This document shows, piece by piece, positions 7,709-15,878 of a stretch of DNA of 64,000 bases. The stretch's first letter is position 1, and each line of letters starts with the position of its first letter. The DNA lies in contig JAJRSD010000028.1 in assembly GCA_024278975.1 (NCBI GenBank), positions 1 through 64,000 of the forward strand, read 5' to 3'. The DNA comes from Bacteroidota bacterium (GTDB taxonomy: Bacteria > Bacteroidota > Bacteroidia > Bacteroidales > Prolixibacteraceae). The notes under the pieces were generated by a model that made no database searches, was not told where the DNA came from, and saw only the letters and a list, made by a program, of their open reading frames with translations. The translations under genes and the position numbers were made by a program.

Positions 7709-8974
7709 ATGGCTGATAAAAGTTTACCATTCTCGAAGGAGCAGATTGAAAAAATAATTGAAACCCATCCGACTCCATTTCATATTTACGATGAAAAAGC
7801 GATTCGTGAAAATGTGCAATATTTTAAAAAAGCCTTTTCGTGGAATGATGGTTTTAAGGAGTATTTTGCCATAAAAGCCGCGCCAAATCCGTATTTAATG
7901 AAAGTGTTAAGAGAGGAAGGTTGCGGAATTGATTGTAGTTCGATAGCTGAGTTGGAGTTGGCAAAACGGGTTGGAATGAGTGGCGATGAAATTATGTTAA
8001 CATCGAACGACACACCGGCGCACGAGTTTCAAAAGGCAAAAGATTTAGGTGCAATTATTAATTTGGATGATATTTCGCACATTAATTTTGTGGAGAAAAA
8101 TGTTGGTTTGCCCGAAACAATTTGCATGCGCTATAATCCGGGCGATTTAAAAGCGGGCAACTTAATAATTGGTCATCCCGAAGATGCAAAATATGGTTTT
8201 ACGCATAACCAGATGATTGATGGTTACCGTATTTTAAAAGAGAAAGGTGTGAAACATTTTGGTATTCACACAATGGTTGCATCGAACGAATTGTCGGCCG
8301 ATTATTTTATTGAAACGGCTGAAATTCTTTTCAAATTAATTGTTGAAGTTTATGAAAAAACCGGCATTAAAATTGAGTTTGCTAATCTTGGTGGAGGCAT
8401 TGGAATTCCGTATAAACCCGAAGAAAAAGCTGTTGATTTGGAATATGTGAGTGCCGGAATTGAAAAGTTGTATAACAAAATGATTGTTGGCAACGGTTTG
8501 TCTCCACTGAAAATTTACTTTGAATTAGGACGTTCAATTACCGGACCTTATGGATATTTGGTAACAAAAGTGAGGCATATAAAAAAGACATATAAAAGTT
8601 TTGCGGGGTTAGATGCGTGCATGGTTGATTTAATGCGCCCTGCTTTATACGGTGCTTATCACCACATAACCGTCGTTGGAAAAGAGAACCAAACTGCTAC
8701 AGAAAAATACGATGTAACCGGCTCGCTTTGCGAAAATAACGACAAATTTGCCATTGGCAGAGTGTTGCCCGAATTGTCACCAAATGATATTTTGGTAATT
8801 CATGATGCCGGTGCACACGGTCATTCGATGGGATTTAATTACAACGGGAAACTAAAATCGGCAGAGTTGTTATTGCGCGAAAATGGCGACGTTGCAGAAA
8901 TTCGCAGGGCAGAAACTATTGATGATTATTTTACTACACTTGATTTTGATGGGTTGAAAGAGTTCACTGTTTAA
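7709..8974 (+). CDS. lysA: Diaminopimelate decarboxylase-like PLP enzyme
   Basis: This 421-residue protein belongs to the alanine-racemase-fold PLP decarboxylases. Key features are EYFAIKAAPNP, with the PLP-binding Lys at residue 56, the LGGGIGIPY phosphate-binding glycine run, and GSLCENNDKFA, which carries the active-site Cys. The enzyme makes L-lysine from meso-diaminopimelate in the cytoplasm. The ATG at 7709 is preferred over a TTG four codons upstream. Aspartate kinase, the first step of the same route, is 41 kb away at 49763. An arginine/carboxynorspermidine decarboxylase relative cannot be fully excluded. Confidence 0.85.
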   Translation: MADKSLPFSKEQIEKIIETHPTPFHIYDEKAIRENVQYFKKAFSWNDGFKEYFAIKAAPNPYLMKVLREEGCGIDCSSIAELELAKRVGMSGDEIMLTSNDTPAHEFQKAKDLGAIINLDDISHINFVEKNVGLPETICMRYNPGDLKAGNLIIGHPEDAKYGFTHNQMIDGYRILKEKGVKHFGIHTMVASNELSADYFIETAEILFKLIVEVYEKTGIKIEFANLGGGIGIPYKPEEKAVDLEYVSAGIEKLYNKMIVGNGLSPLKIYFELGRSITGPYGYLVTKVRHIKKTYKSFAGLDACMVDLMRPALYGAYHHITVVGKENQTATEKYDVTGSLCENNDKFAIGRVLPELSPNDILVIHDAGAHGHSMGFNYNGKLKSAELLLRENGDVAEIRRAETIDDYFTTLDFDGLKEFTV

Positions 8975-9004
8975 TTTAAACAACAGTAATTAATTAAAGT
9001 AGAG

Positions 9005-9031
9005 AAACTAAAATTCGACTTTTTTCGTATT
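9005..9031. repeat. 27-bp direct repeat, left of the MNT/HEPN pair
   Basis: The 27 bases begin AAACTAAAATTCGAC and end CGTATT. They recur without a mismatch at 9763-9789, just after the HEPN stop. The two copies bracket the toxin-antitoxin-like module. Confidence 0.9.
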
Positions 9032-9035
9032 TTTG
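9028..9035 (+). promoter_or_regulatory. -7 type box immediately before the MNT gene
   Basis: TATTTTTG matches TAnnTTTG and overlaps the end of the 27-bp repeat. The ATG follows only 4 bases later, so a transcript from this box would have almost no leader. Confidence 0.4.
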
Positions 9036-9039
9036 AATA

Positions 9040-9363
9040 ATGACTGAAAAAATTGAAATATTAAAAAAAGTAAAAAGACTTCTTATTACAGCTTTTGAAG
9101 ATAGAATTCAAAATACAATTTTATTTGGTTCACAAGCAAAAAACATCAATACTAATAACTCCGATTTCGATATTTTAATAGTTACCAAAGATATTTTTGG
9201 GTGGAAAGAGAAAAGTATAATTCGAGATATTTGCTTCGATGTTTCGCTTGATTTTGAAGTGATTATAGATTCTAAAATAATTTCGCAAAAAGAGATCGAC
9301 AATAAATTCTGGGGAAAACATCCATTAATTTCAGACGCTTTAAATTTTGGAATTTATGCGTAA
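9040..9363 (+). CDS. MNT-type nucleotidyltransferase (antitoxin-like)
   Basis: The 107-residue protein is a minimal nucleotidyltransferase. Residues 30-44 give the motif G-S-x10-D-x-D (FGSQAKNINTNNSDFD), which binds the metal and NTP. A third acidic residue is in SLDFEVIID. In characterised MNT/HEPN pairs such a protein AMPylates and silences the HEPN toxin. Its last codons overlap the ATG of the HEPN gene by 8 bases, which indicates translational coupling. The pair lies between perfect 27-bp repeats. Confidence 0.85.
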   Translation: MTEKIEILKKVKRLLITAFEDRIQNTILFGSQAKNINTNNSDFDILIVTKDIFGWKEKSIIRDICFDVSLDFEVIIDSKIISQKEIDNKFWGKHPLISDALNFGIYA

Positions 9364-9751
9364 TAGTTTAAATGATTTAATAGAATACCGAATTGAACAA
9401 GCTTTTAAAACTTCTTCGGAAATAGAAGTTTTAATTGAGGAAGAGTTTTTCGTTTTGGCAATAAACCGCATCTATTATGGGATGTTTTATATGCTTTTGG
9501 CACTAGCTTTAAAAGAGGGTTTCAAAACATCTAAACACCACCAACTTTTAGGTTGGTTTAATAAAGAATTTGTTAAACCCGGGAAAGTTAATAGGGAAAT
9601 AGGTAAAATTATACATAGAGGATTTGAAGATAGAACAGATGGTGATTACGGAGTTTTTGTTGAATTTGAAAGAGATGAGGTTGAAAGTAAATTTTGTGAT
9701 ATGAAATTGTTTATTTCTGAATTAAAAGAGATAATCATAAAAGATTTATAA
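9356..9751 (+). CDS. HEPN-domain protein (UPF0332/PF05168 type)
   Basis: The 131-residue helical protein has the HEPN signatures AINRIYYGMFYML, TSKHHQLLG and FEDRTDGDYG. HEPN partners of MNT proteins are often RNases acting as toxins. The exact HepT motif R-x4-H-x-Y is not seen, although R-x6-H occurs (REIGKIIH), so RNase activity is uncertain. ATG 9356 is preferred to a TTG nine bases upstream; it overlaps the MNT stop (ATGCGTAA). Low GC and the flanking repeats suggest a recently acquired module. Confidence 0.8.
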   Translation: MRNSLNDLIEYRIEQAFKTSSEIEVLIEEEFFVLAINRIYYGMFYMLLALALKEGFKTSKHHQLLGWFNKEFVKPGKVNREIGKIIHRGFEDRTDGDYGVFVEFERDEVESKFCDMKLFISELKEIIIKDL

Positions 9752-9762
9752 TAGCAGGAAGA

Positions 9763-9789
9763 AAACTAAAATTCGACTTTTTTCGTATT
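9763..9789. repeat. 27-bp direct repeat, right of the MNT/HEPN pair
   Basis: Exact copy of 9005-9031. It lies 69 bases before the glycosyltransferase ATG, so it may carry that gene's original promoter region, with the left copy made when the module arrived. Confidence 0.9.
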
Positions 9790-9858
9790 ATTTTTACAAT
9801 CGGGTTAAGACAAATTTTCCACAGATTAATTATTACTCTGTGAATAAAGGACAATAAT

Positions 9859-10965
9859 ATGAAAATTGGATTTGATGCAAAACGTGCTTTTTTAAATGCT
9901 TCGGGTTTGGGTAATTACAGCCGGAACACTTTAAATGCGCTGCTCAAATATTTTCCCGAAAATAACTACACACTGTTTACTCCCGAAATTAAAAAAGAGC
10001 TTTTCTCCAATTACAAACAATTTGATATTATTTCGCCGGATAGTTCTCTGTCAAAATTATTCAAATCTCTTTGGAGAAGTTTTGCAGTTAGCAGGCAATT
10101 GAAAAAATACAATCTCGATATTTTTCATGGATTGAGTAACGAACTACCCGATGGGATTCATAAATCGGGAGTGCCGGCGGTGGTAACTATTCACGACCTA
10201 ATTTTTATGAGATTCCCGCAGTTTTATAAATCTATCGATCGCAGGATTTATTACCAGAAAGTGAAATATGCATGTAATTCAGCAAAAAAAATAATTGCAA
10301 TAAGCCAACAAACAAAAGATGATATTATTGAATATTTTAAAATTGATCCTGAAAAAATTGAAGTAATTTATCAATCTGTTTCACCACGGTTTTACGAAAG
10401 ACAAGAATGTGAACATTTAGTTTCGAAATATAATTTGCCTAATAACTTCATACTATCGGTTGGGACTATTGAACAACGTAAAAATCAACTCTCGATACTA
10501 AAAGCTATTTATTCTGAGCAAATTAAGAACACAGTAATTTACGTTGGAAAACCGACGTTATATTCAGCCGAACTTTTAAAATTTATAACTGAAAACAAAA
10601 TGGAATTGCAGGTGAAATTTCTAAATGATATTTCGGAAAAAGATTTAGCCGGACTTTATCAGCTTGCAAGTTTATCGGTTTATATTTCGGTATTTGAAGG
10701 TTTTGGGTTGCCGGTTATTGAGTCGTTGGCAAGTGGCTGTCCGGTAATTACATCAAATGTTTCGTGTTTGCCCGAAACGGCAGGTGGTGCAGCTATTTTA
10801 TGCGATCCTGAGAATATTATGGAAATTGGAGCGAAAATTAAACTTCTACTTGAAGATGATTCATTCAGAAATGAAATGATACAAAAAGGTACGGAACGGG
10901 CGAAACTATTTCATCCCGAAAAATATTCTCAAAATTTAATTTCTTTGTACTCAGATATTCTCTGA
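9859..10965 (+). CDS. Glycosyltransferase, GT4-type (GT-B fold)
   Basis: The 368-residue cytoplasmic protein starts MKIGFDAKRAFLNASGLGNY, the donor-loop start usual in GT4 enzymes, and has TIHDLIF, AISQQTKDDI, SVGTIEQRKN and the E-x7-E signature EGFGLPVIE. The family moves mannose, glucose or related residues from nucleotide sugars to lipid-linked or surface glycans. No other glycan genes adjoin it, so the acceptor is unknown. The start is the first ATG after the 27-bp repeat. Confidence 0.85.
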   Translation: MKIGFDAKRAFLNASGLGNYSRNTLNALLKYFPENNYTLFTPEIKKELFSNYKQFDIISPDSSLSKLFKSLWRSFAVSRQLKKYNLDIFHGLSNELPDGIHKSGVPAVVTIHDLIFMRFPQFYKSIDRRIYYQKVKYACNSAKKIIAISQQTKDDIIEYFKIDPEKIEVIYQSVSPRFYERQECEHLVSKYNLPNNFILSVGTIEQRKNQLSILKAIYSEQIKNTVIYVGKPTLYSAELLKFITENKMELQVKFLNDISEKDLAGLYQLASLSVYISVFEGFGLPVIESLASGCPVITSNVSCLPETAGGAAILCDPENIMEIGAKIKLLLEDDSFRNEMIQKGTERAKLFHPEKYSQNLISLYSDIL

Positions 10966-11060
10966 CAATTAAATTTTATGAATATCCGTATTATTATATA
11001 AAACAAAATTTCAATGGAATTAATTGCTTATGATAATTTTATTTTTGTGAGTTTTGGGAA

Positions 11061-11185
11061 TTAGATACCCCCTGTCTTCGTCAATTACCTATATGGTTAA
11101 TTGACTGCGACTATCCCCCTGAATCAGGGGGATAGTTGGAACTTGCAAGCGCCTGCGATTGTAAGTGGAAACAGGGGGTATCTAA
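11061..11185. mobile_element. 125-bp element with 15-bp perfect terminal inverted repeats (MITE/REP-like)
   Basis: TTAGATACCCCCTGT at 11061-11075 is the exact reverse complement of ACAGGGGGTATCTAA at 11171-11185. Inside are three further hairpins: TCAATTACC/GGTTAATTGA (11081-11104), ACTATCCCCCTGA/TCAGGGGGATAGT (11110-11136, one-base loop), and CTTGCAAGCG/CGATTGTAAG (about 11142-11165). There is no coding frame and no clear target duplication. It fills most of the 364-bp gap between the glycosyltransferase and tsaC. It could be a MITE, a REP-type element or a structured RNA. Confidence 0.65.
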
Positions 11186-11329
11186 AAAAATCACAAGAAC
11201 ATACTGATATACAAACTATTTCATTCAGGAAGTAAATATTTAGGTATGTTGGCAAATATTCAATTTAAATTTTTAAATCTGAAGAATGAAACAAATAGCT
11301 CAAATTTCTCTTTACAAAATAAAAATTAT

Positions 11330-11893
11330 ATGCACGACGATCTAAAAAAAGCAGTTGAAGTATTAAAAAACGGAGGTGTAATTTTATATCCTACTGATAC
11401 AATTTGGGGAATTGGTTGCGATGCCACAAACCCCGAAGCAGTGCAGCGTATTTACAGAATTAAAAAACGTGAAGATTCGAAAAGCATGTTGGTTTTGATG
11501 GAAAATCCAGCTTTGCTGGAACGGTATGTTGATGATGTACCGGAAGTTGCATGGGATTTGGTTGAGATTACCACAACACCGTTAACTGTAATTTACCGGA
11601 ATGCAAAAAATCTGGCAGCCAATTTAATTGCAGCCGATGGAAGTGTGGGAATTCGATTTACCAAAGAGAAATTTACCAGCCAGTTGTTGCAACGTTTCCG
11701 GCGACCAATAGTTTCTACTTCGGCAAATATTAGCGGCAAAAAATCAGCAGCTTTTTTCGATGAAATTTCGGATGAAATTAAAAGTCAGGTTGATTTTGTT
11801 GTACAATACCGGCAAGATGATAAAACGCCAGCACAACCTTCGAGTATCATAAAACTGGGTTCCGGCGGTAAAATTGATATTCTTCGGAAATAG
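11330..11893 (+). CDS. tsaC: L-threonylcarbamoyladenylate synthase (Sua5/YciO/YrdC family)
   Basis: The 187-residue protein has the YrdC core: LYPTDTIWGIGCDATN near the N-terminus, RIKKREDSKSML, GIRFTKE and PIVSTSANISG. The enzyme makes threonylcarbamoyl-AMP from threonine, bicarbonate and ATP for the t6A37 modification of ANN-decoding tRNAs. It lacks the extra C-terminal Sua5 domain, so it is the short TsaC form. I place the start at ATG 11330 because the 28 residues before it are low-complexity and not family-like. A YciO paralogue is possible. Confidence 0.85.
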   Translation: MHDDLKKAVEVLKNGGVILYPTDTIWGIGCDATNPEAVQRIYRIKKREDSKSMLVLMENPALLERYVDDVPEVAWDLVEITTTPLTVIYRNAKNLAANLIAADGSVGIRFTKEKFTSQLLQRFRRPIVSTSANISGKKSAAFFDEISDEIKSQVDFVVQYRQDDKTPAQPSSIIKLGSGGKIDILRK

Positions 11894-11928
11894 AAAGCTG
11901 AATTCACGTAGTGAAAAGATACTTGGAT

Positions 11929-12597
11929 TTAATATAGCTTATTAAACTTCTCCATCAGTAAAGTTTTTACCTCGTCCATCGAAATTTCTTTCCCAAGTTC
12001 TTGCTGAATTGAGGTAACACCAAACGACTGAAATCCGCACGGATTAATGTAATTGAAATAACGCATGTCGGTATTCACATTAAGTGCAAAACCGTGCATT
12101 GTAACATATCTGCTTACGCGCACGCCAATTGCACAAATTTTACGGGCACGAACTCGGTGGTCAGAATTAAGCCAGATTCCGGTGGCTCCCTCTTTTCTCC
12201 CGCCGGTTAAACCATATTCGGCAATGGTTTCAATAATGGCATCTTCCATTTTTTCAATGTACTCGCGCACCCCTATTTTATAATTTTCGATGTCGATAAT
12301 AGGGTAGCCAACCAGTTGTCCCGGGCCGTGATAAGTGATATCGCCACCCCGGTTAATTTTATAGAAAGTTGCGTTAATTTTTTTAAGGAGATCGCCGTGT
12401 GCAAGCAAATTATTTTCATCGCCACTTTTGCCAAGAGTGTAAACATGTGGATGTTCGACCAGTAGAAAATAGTTTTTTTGCGATGGTTTTCCAGACAACC
12501 TTTTATCTGCAACAACCTCCGCCAGTAACTCCTCCTGATAATCCCAGCACTCTTTATAATCTTTCGATTTTAAATCGATATAATTGAATTTTGCCAC
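11929..12597 (-). CDS. lipB: Octanoyltransferase LipB
   Basis: The 222-residue protein has RGGDITYHGPGQLVGYP (residues 83-99), Lys153 in ARKICAIGVR and the acyl-carrying Cys187 in NPCGFQSFG. It moves octanoate from acyl carrier protein to lipoyl domains of 2-oxoacid dehydrogenases and the glycine-cleavage H protein. It lies 36 bp downstream of lipA on the same strand, so both steps of lipoate assembly are probably co-transcribed. Confidence 0.95.
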   Translation of the reverse strand: MAKFNYIDLKSKDYKECWDYQEELLAEVVADKRLSGKPSQKNYFLLVEHPHVYTLGKSGDENNLLAHGDLLKKINATFYKINRGGDITYHGPGQLVGYPIIDIENYKIGVREYIEKMEDAIIETIAEYGLTGGRKEGATGIWLNSDHRVRARKICAIGVRVSRYVTMHGFALNVNTDMRYFNYINPCGFQSFGVTSIQQELGKEISMDEVKTLLMEKFNKLY

Positions 12598-12633
12598 AAC
12601 TTTAAACTTTAAACTCTGAACTTCAAACTTTTT

Positions 12634-13497
12634 TTATGCATTTACATGCTCCTCTGCCCGGTACGAACTTCTAACCAGTGGTGAGCTTTCCACAAATGAA
12701 AATCCTTTTTCCAATCCTATTCTTTTATACTCGGCAAACCGTTCCGGTTTTATATACTCTACAACCTGCATGTGTTGCAGGGTGGGTGCAAGGTACTGTC
12801 CAATGGTCATAACTTTGCAGCCTGCTTCCAAAAGATCGTCCATAACCTGTAGAATTTCTGCGTGCGTTTCTCCCAGCCCAAGCATAATTCCCGATTTTGC
12901 AACGGTATAATTTTCGGCAATATATTTTATAACTTCCAAACTGCGCCTGTATTTTGCTGCTGAACGAATTGATGGAGTTAGTCGTTCGCAGGTTTCCAGA
13001 TTATGGGAAATTACATCGGGTTTAGCATCAATTACTTTTTGAATGCGTTCTTTATTTCCACTAAAATCAGGAATCAACACCTCTATTTTTGTTTCGGGAT
13101 TCAATCGTTTAACTTCAGTAATTGTACGAGCCCAAATATCTGCACCCTGATCGTCCAAATCATCACGGTCAACCGAGGTTATTACACAATGTTTTACTCC
13201 CATTATATTTACCGACTTGGCCAATTTCTCAGGCTCGTTCAGATCGGGAGCAAGTGGTTTGCCGGTGTTTACTGCACAAAACTTGCAGCTTCGTGTACAA
13301 ATATCTCCCAAAATCATAAAAGTTGCTGTGCCACGATTCCAGCACTCGCCAATATTAGGGCAGTTGCCACTCGTACAAATTGTGTGCAACCCGTGTTTAT
13401 CAATCAGGTTTTTAACTTTCGAGTAGCTCTCACCTTTAGGCATTTTCATTTTCATCCATTTTGGTAATCGCTGCCTCTCTTTTAACTCGTGTGCCAT
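12634..13497 (-). CDS. lipA: Lipoyl synthase LipA
   Basis: The 287-residue radical-SAM enzyme carries both clusters. The auxiliary one is C41, C46 and C52 in CTSGNCPNIGEC. The SAM-binding CxxxCxxC is C67, C71 and C74 in CTRSCKFC. RSSYRAEE near the C-terminus is the usual auxiliary-cluster Ser region. It inserts two sulfurs into protein-bound octanoate, completing the LipB reaction. It is the first gene of the lipA-lipB pair; the divergent gap of 249 bp to the next gene holds the promoters. Confidence 0.97.
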   Translation of the reverse strand: MAHELKERQRLPKWMKMKMPKGESYSKVKNLIDKHGLHTICTSGNCPNIGECWNRGTATFMILGDICTRSCKFCAVNTGKPLAPDLNEPEKLAKSVNIMGVKHCVITSVDRDDLDDQGADIWARTITEVKRLNPETKIEVLIPDFSGNKERIQKVIDAKPDVISHNLETCERLTPSIRSAAKYRRSLEVIKYIAENYTVAKSGIMLGLGETHAEILQVMDDLLEAGCKVMTIGQYLAPTLQHMQVVEYIKPERFAEYKRIGLEKGFSFVESSPLVRSSYRAEEHVNA

Positions 13498-13697
13498 GTA
13501 AAATTAGATTTTTGCAAATGTAAGTTTTTTAGTTGGAAATTTTTGAGTGCATAAATAAAGAACCAAAATTTTGGAATAATCGAAGCTGGCCAAAGTATGA
13601 TTTTTAAAAGTTTGAATTGCCAAACATTGATTTATTTTAGTACAATATTCTGAAAAATTACCAGATAACTGAATTACAGTTCAAAGTGTATAATAAC

Positions 13698-13705
13698 TAT
13701 ATTTG
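13698..13705 (+). promoter_or_regulatory. Possible -7 box for the ATP-grasp gene
   Basis: TATATTTG fits TAnnTTTG and lies 41 bases before the TTG start at 13747. An AAGGAG at about 13712-13717 is too far upstream to serve as a ribosome-binding site for that start. Nothing else stands out in 13498-13746. Confidence 0.35.
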
Positions 13706-13746
13706 CAAAAAAAAGGAGTTGAATTTTTTGTGTAATTATTTTCAGT

Positions 13747-14976
13747 TTGAAAAAAGAGCTACCCGATATTTATATTTTTAATCCCACCTGCGAATATGCG
13801 GTTGCAAATGGGCACGATTCGTGGCAACCAAATAAATTGCTCCAAAAAATGGAATTAGATCTGGGAGTTTTACAACTCCACTTTTCCAAACCCAAAGACT
13901 ATATTCTTGTAAATAAATTGCCGTCGTCAGAATTTAAAGAATCATTAAATCAGTTAAATATTAAAACCCCAAATTTTATACAACCTGAAAATATTTTTGG
14001 GAACACAGAATTTATTAACTCCCCGAAAAACAGACTTCTTCCGTGGGGATGGAGTCCGGCAATGCACAAACAATTGTCGGTGTTGAAACCCGGATGTTCC
14101 GGTGAGTTTAAAAAATCGCCGGTTTTTAACTGGCAATCTGAATCGAAAAATCTCTATTCAAAAAAATTTGCAAGGGGTATTTTAGAAACCCTTATTTCGG
14201 ATTATCCCGACGAGTGTTTTATTCCAAAAGATAAAATTCCTGAGATTTGTACCACTCAAAAAGAGTTTGAATGTGTGATTAAACGGTGGGGCAGAATAAT
14301 GGTAAAAGCGCCATGGAGTAGTTCGGGGCGAGGGTTGCAACCGATTATCAAATCGTTTATTCATCCAAAAGTTTGGGCAAAATTACTTGGTATTGTAAAA
14401 GAACAGGGATACGCAATTGTGGAACCGTATCTGGATAAAGTGCTCGACCTTGCCTTTATTTTTGAATTAAAAAATGGGAAAGTTGATTTTTATGGAACGA
14501 GTAATTTTACTACCGACAAGAAGGGACAATATATTGGCAACAGTTTAAATGGATTGCCAGATGACATTGATAAAAGAGTTGTTGATTTTGTGGATAGTAT
14601 CCCCCAAAAAGTTATTCAACCGTTAACCGAAATAATTGAATCGACAGATTTAGCTAAATTTTATGAAGGTTTTTTTGGCGTTGACACGCTTGTTTATTAC
14701 GACAAAAATGGAGCATTAAAAATTAATCCTTGTCTCGAAATAAATGTGCGTCAGAATATGGGACTACTATCACTTAGTCTCGAAAAATTAATTCATCATA
14801 ATAAAAAAGGGATTTACAGAATTTTTTATAACCCCGGCAAAACATTTCTTCAATTCAAAAAAGAGATGGAAAAAAAGCATTCATTAAAAATTACAAATTA
14901 CAAAATTGAATCGGGCTTCTTCCCTTTAACAGAAGCGTTAGACAGCACTTTATTTGGAGCCTATTTACTTGTATAA
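13747..14976 (+). CDS. ATP-grasp-like protein of unknown substrate
   Basis: The 409-residue protein has ATP-grasp features: MVKAPWSSSGRGLQ as the flexible glycine loop, YAIVEPYLDKVLDLAFIF as the central strands, and LKINPCLEINVRQNMG, whose E-x-N matches the metal/ATP site. ATP-grasp enzymes join a carboxylate to an amine or thiol through an acyl phosphate. The N-terminal 150 residues (IFNPTCEYAVANG, LLPWGWSPAM) match no domain I can name. There is no in-frame ATG; the frame opens with TTG at 13747. It is followed 86 bp later by ppk2, which may not be functionally related. Confidence 0.6.
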   Translation: MKKELPDIYIFNPTCEYAVANGHDSWQPNKLLQKMELDLGVLQLHFSKPKDYILVNKLPSSEFKESLNQLNIKTPNFIQPENIFGNTEFINSPKNRLLPWGWSPAMHKQLSVLKPGCSGEFKKSPVFNWQSESKNLYSKKFARGILETLISDYPDECFIPKDKIPEICTTQKEFECVIKRWGRIMVKAPWSSSGRGLQPIIKSFIHPKVWAKLLGIVKEQGYAIVEPYLDKVLDLAFIFELKNGKVDFYGTSNFTTDKKGQYIGNSLNGLPDDIDKRVVDFVDSIPQKVIQPLTEIIESTDLAKFYEGFFGVDTLVYYDKNGALKINPCLEINVRQNMGLLSLSLEKLIHHNKKGIYRIFYNPGKTFLQFKKEMEKKHSLKITNYKIESGFFPLTEALDSTLFGAYLLV

Positions 14977-15062
14977 TTTATCTTCCAAATAGTTTTCTTT
15001 ATCTTTTTTTACTATTTTTAAATGATTGATTGTCAATCCTACGGAATTAAACTGAAATAATT

Positions 15063-15872
15063 ATGGAAAATTCAGAATTAGAATCTACACCAAAGAGAAA
15101 ATTATCTGCAAAATTATATGATAAAGAGTTGGCTAATCTGCAAATTGAGTTGGTTAAATTGCAAGAGTGGATAAAGTTGAAAGGGTTAAAAGTTGTGGTT
15201 ATTTTCGAGGGGCGGGATGCCGCAGGGAAAGGAGGAACGATAAAGCGGATTGTACAGTCTTTAAATCCAAGAATTTGCCGGGTAGTTGCGCTTGGCACAC
15301 CAACAGAGCGCGAAAAAACACAATGGTATTTTCAACGATATGCTGCACATTTACCTGCTGCCGGAGAGATGGTTTTATTCGACAGAAGCTGGTACAACCG
15401 AGCCGGAGTTGAGAAAGTGATGGGGTTTTGTACAAATACTGAATACTGGGATTTTTTACGCTCGTGTCCTAATTTTGAAAGGATGCTGATTCGTTCGGGA
15501 ATTATTCTTATTAAATATTGGTTTTCGGTGAGCGAAGAGGAACAGGAAAAACGTTTTATGGCACGTATTGAAGATCCTACAAAACGTTGGAAACTTAGTC
15601 CGATGGACTTGAAATCGCGTGAGTTTTATGTTGAATATTCAAAGGCAAAAGATGAAATGTTTTCTTATACCGACACAAAAATAAGTCCGTGGTTTATGGT
15701 AGATGCCGATCATAAAAGGAGAGCCAGATTAAATTGTATTCATCATTTATTATCGCGAATTCCGTATAAAGATTTAACACCGGAATCGATTGAATTGCCA
15801 CCAAAAATAGAGAATAAGGGTTATGTCCGACCTCCAATTGATGAGATGACTTATGTTCCCGAGGTTTTCTAA
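15063..15872 (+). CDS. ppk2: Polyphosphate kinase 2 (PPK2)
   Basis: The 269-residue protein has Walker A EGRDAAGKGG (residues 49-58), Walker B VLFDRSWYNRAGVE (D107, R108) and the lid-like RRARLNCIHHLLSRIPY. PPK2 enzymes transfer phosphate between polyphosphate and nucleotides, mostly making GTP or ATP from NDPs. The length fits a single-domain enzyme. Its nucleotide preference cannot be told from sequence by eye. It converges on the DUF1338 gene with a 6-bp gap. Confidence 0.92.
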   Translation: MENSELESTPKRKLSAKLYDKELANLQIELVKLQEWIKLKGLKVVVIFEGRDAAGKGGTIKRIVQSLNPRICRVVALGTPTEREKTQWYFQRYAAHLPAAGEMVLFDRSWYNRAGVEKVMGFCTNTEYWDFLRSCPNFERMLIRSGIILIKYWFSVSEEEQEKRFMARIEDPTKRWKLSPMDLKSREFYVEYSKAKDEMFSYTDTKISPWFMVDADHKRRARLNCIHHLLSRIPYKDLTPESIELPPKIENKGYVRPPIDEMTYVPEVF

Positions 15873-15878
15873 ATAGCG

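Noticed and set aside
9356-9751. Assigning HepT/MntA names to the HEPN/MNT pair
   Set aside because: The R-x4-H-x-Y motif that defines HepT is not present; the protein fits the UPF0332 HEPN group instead.
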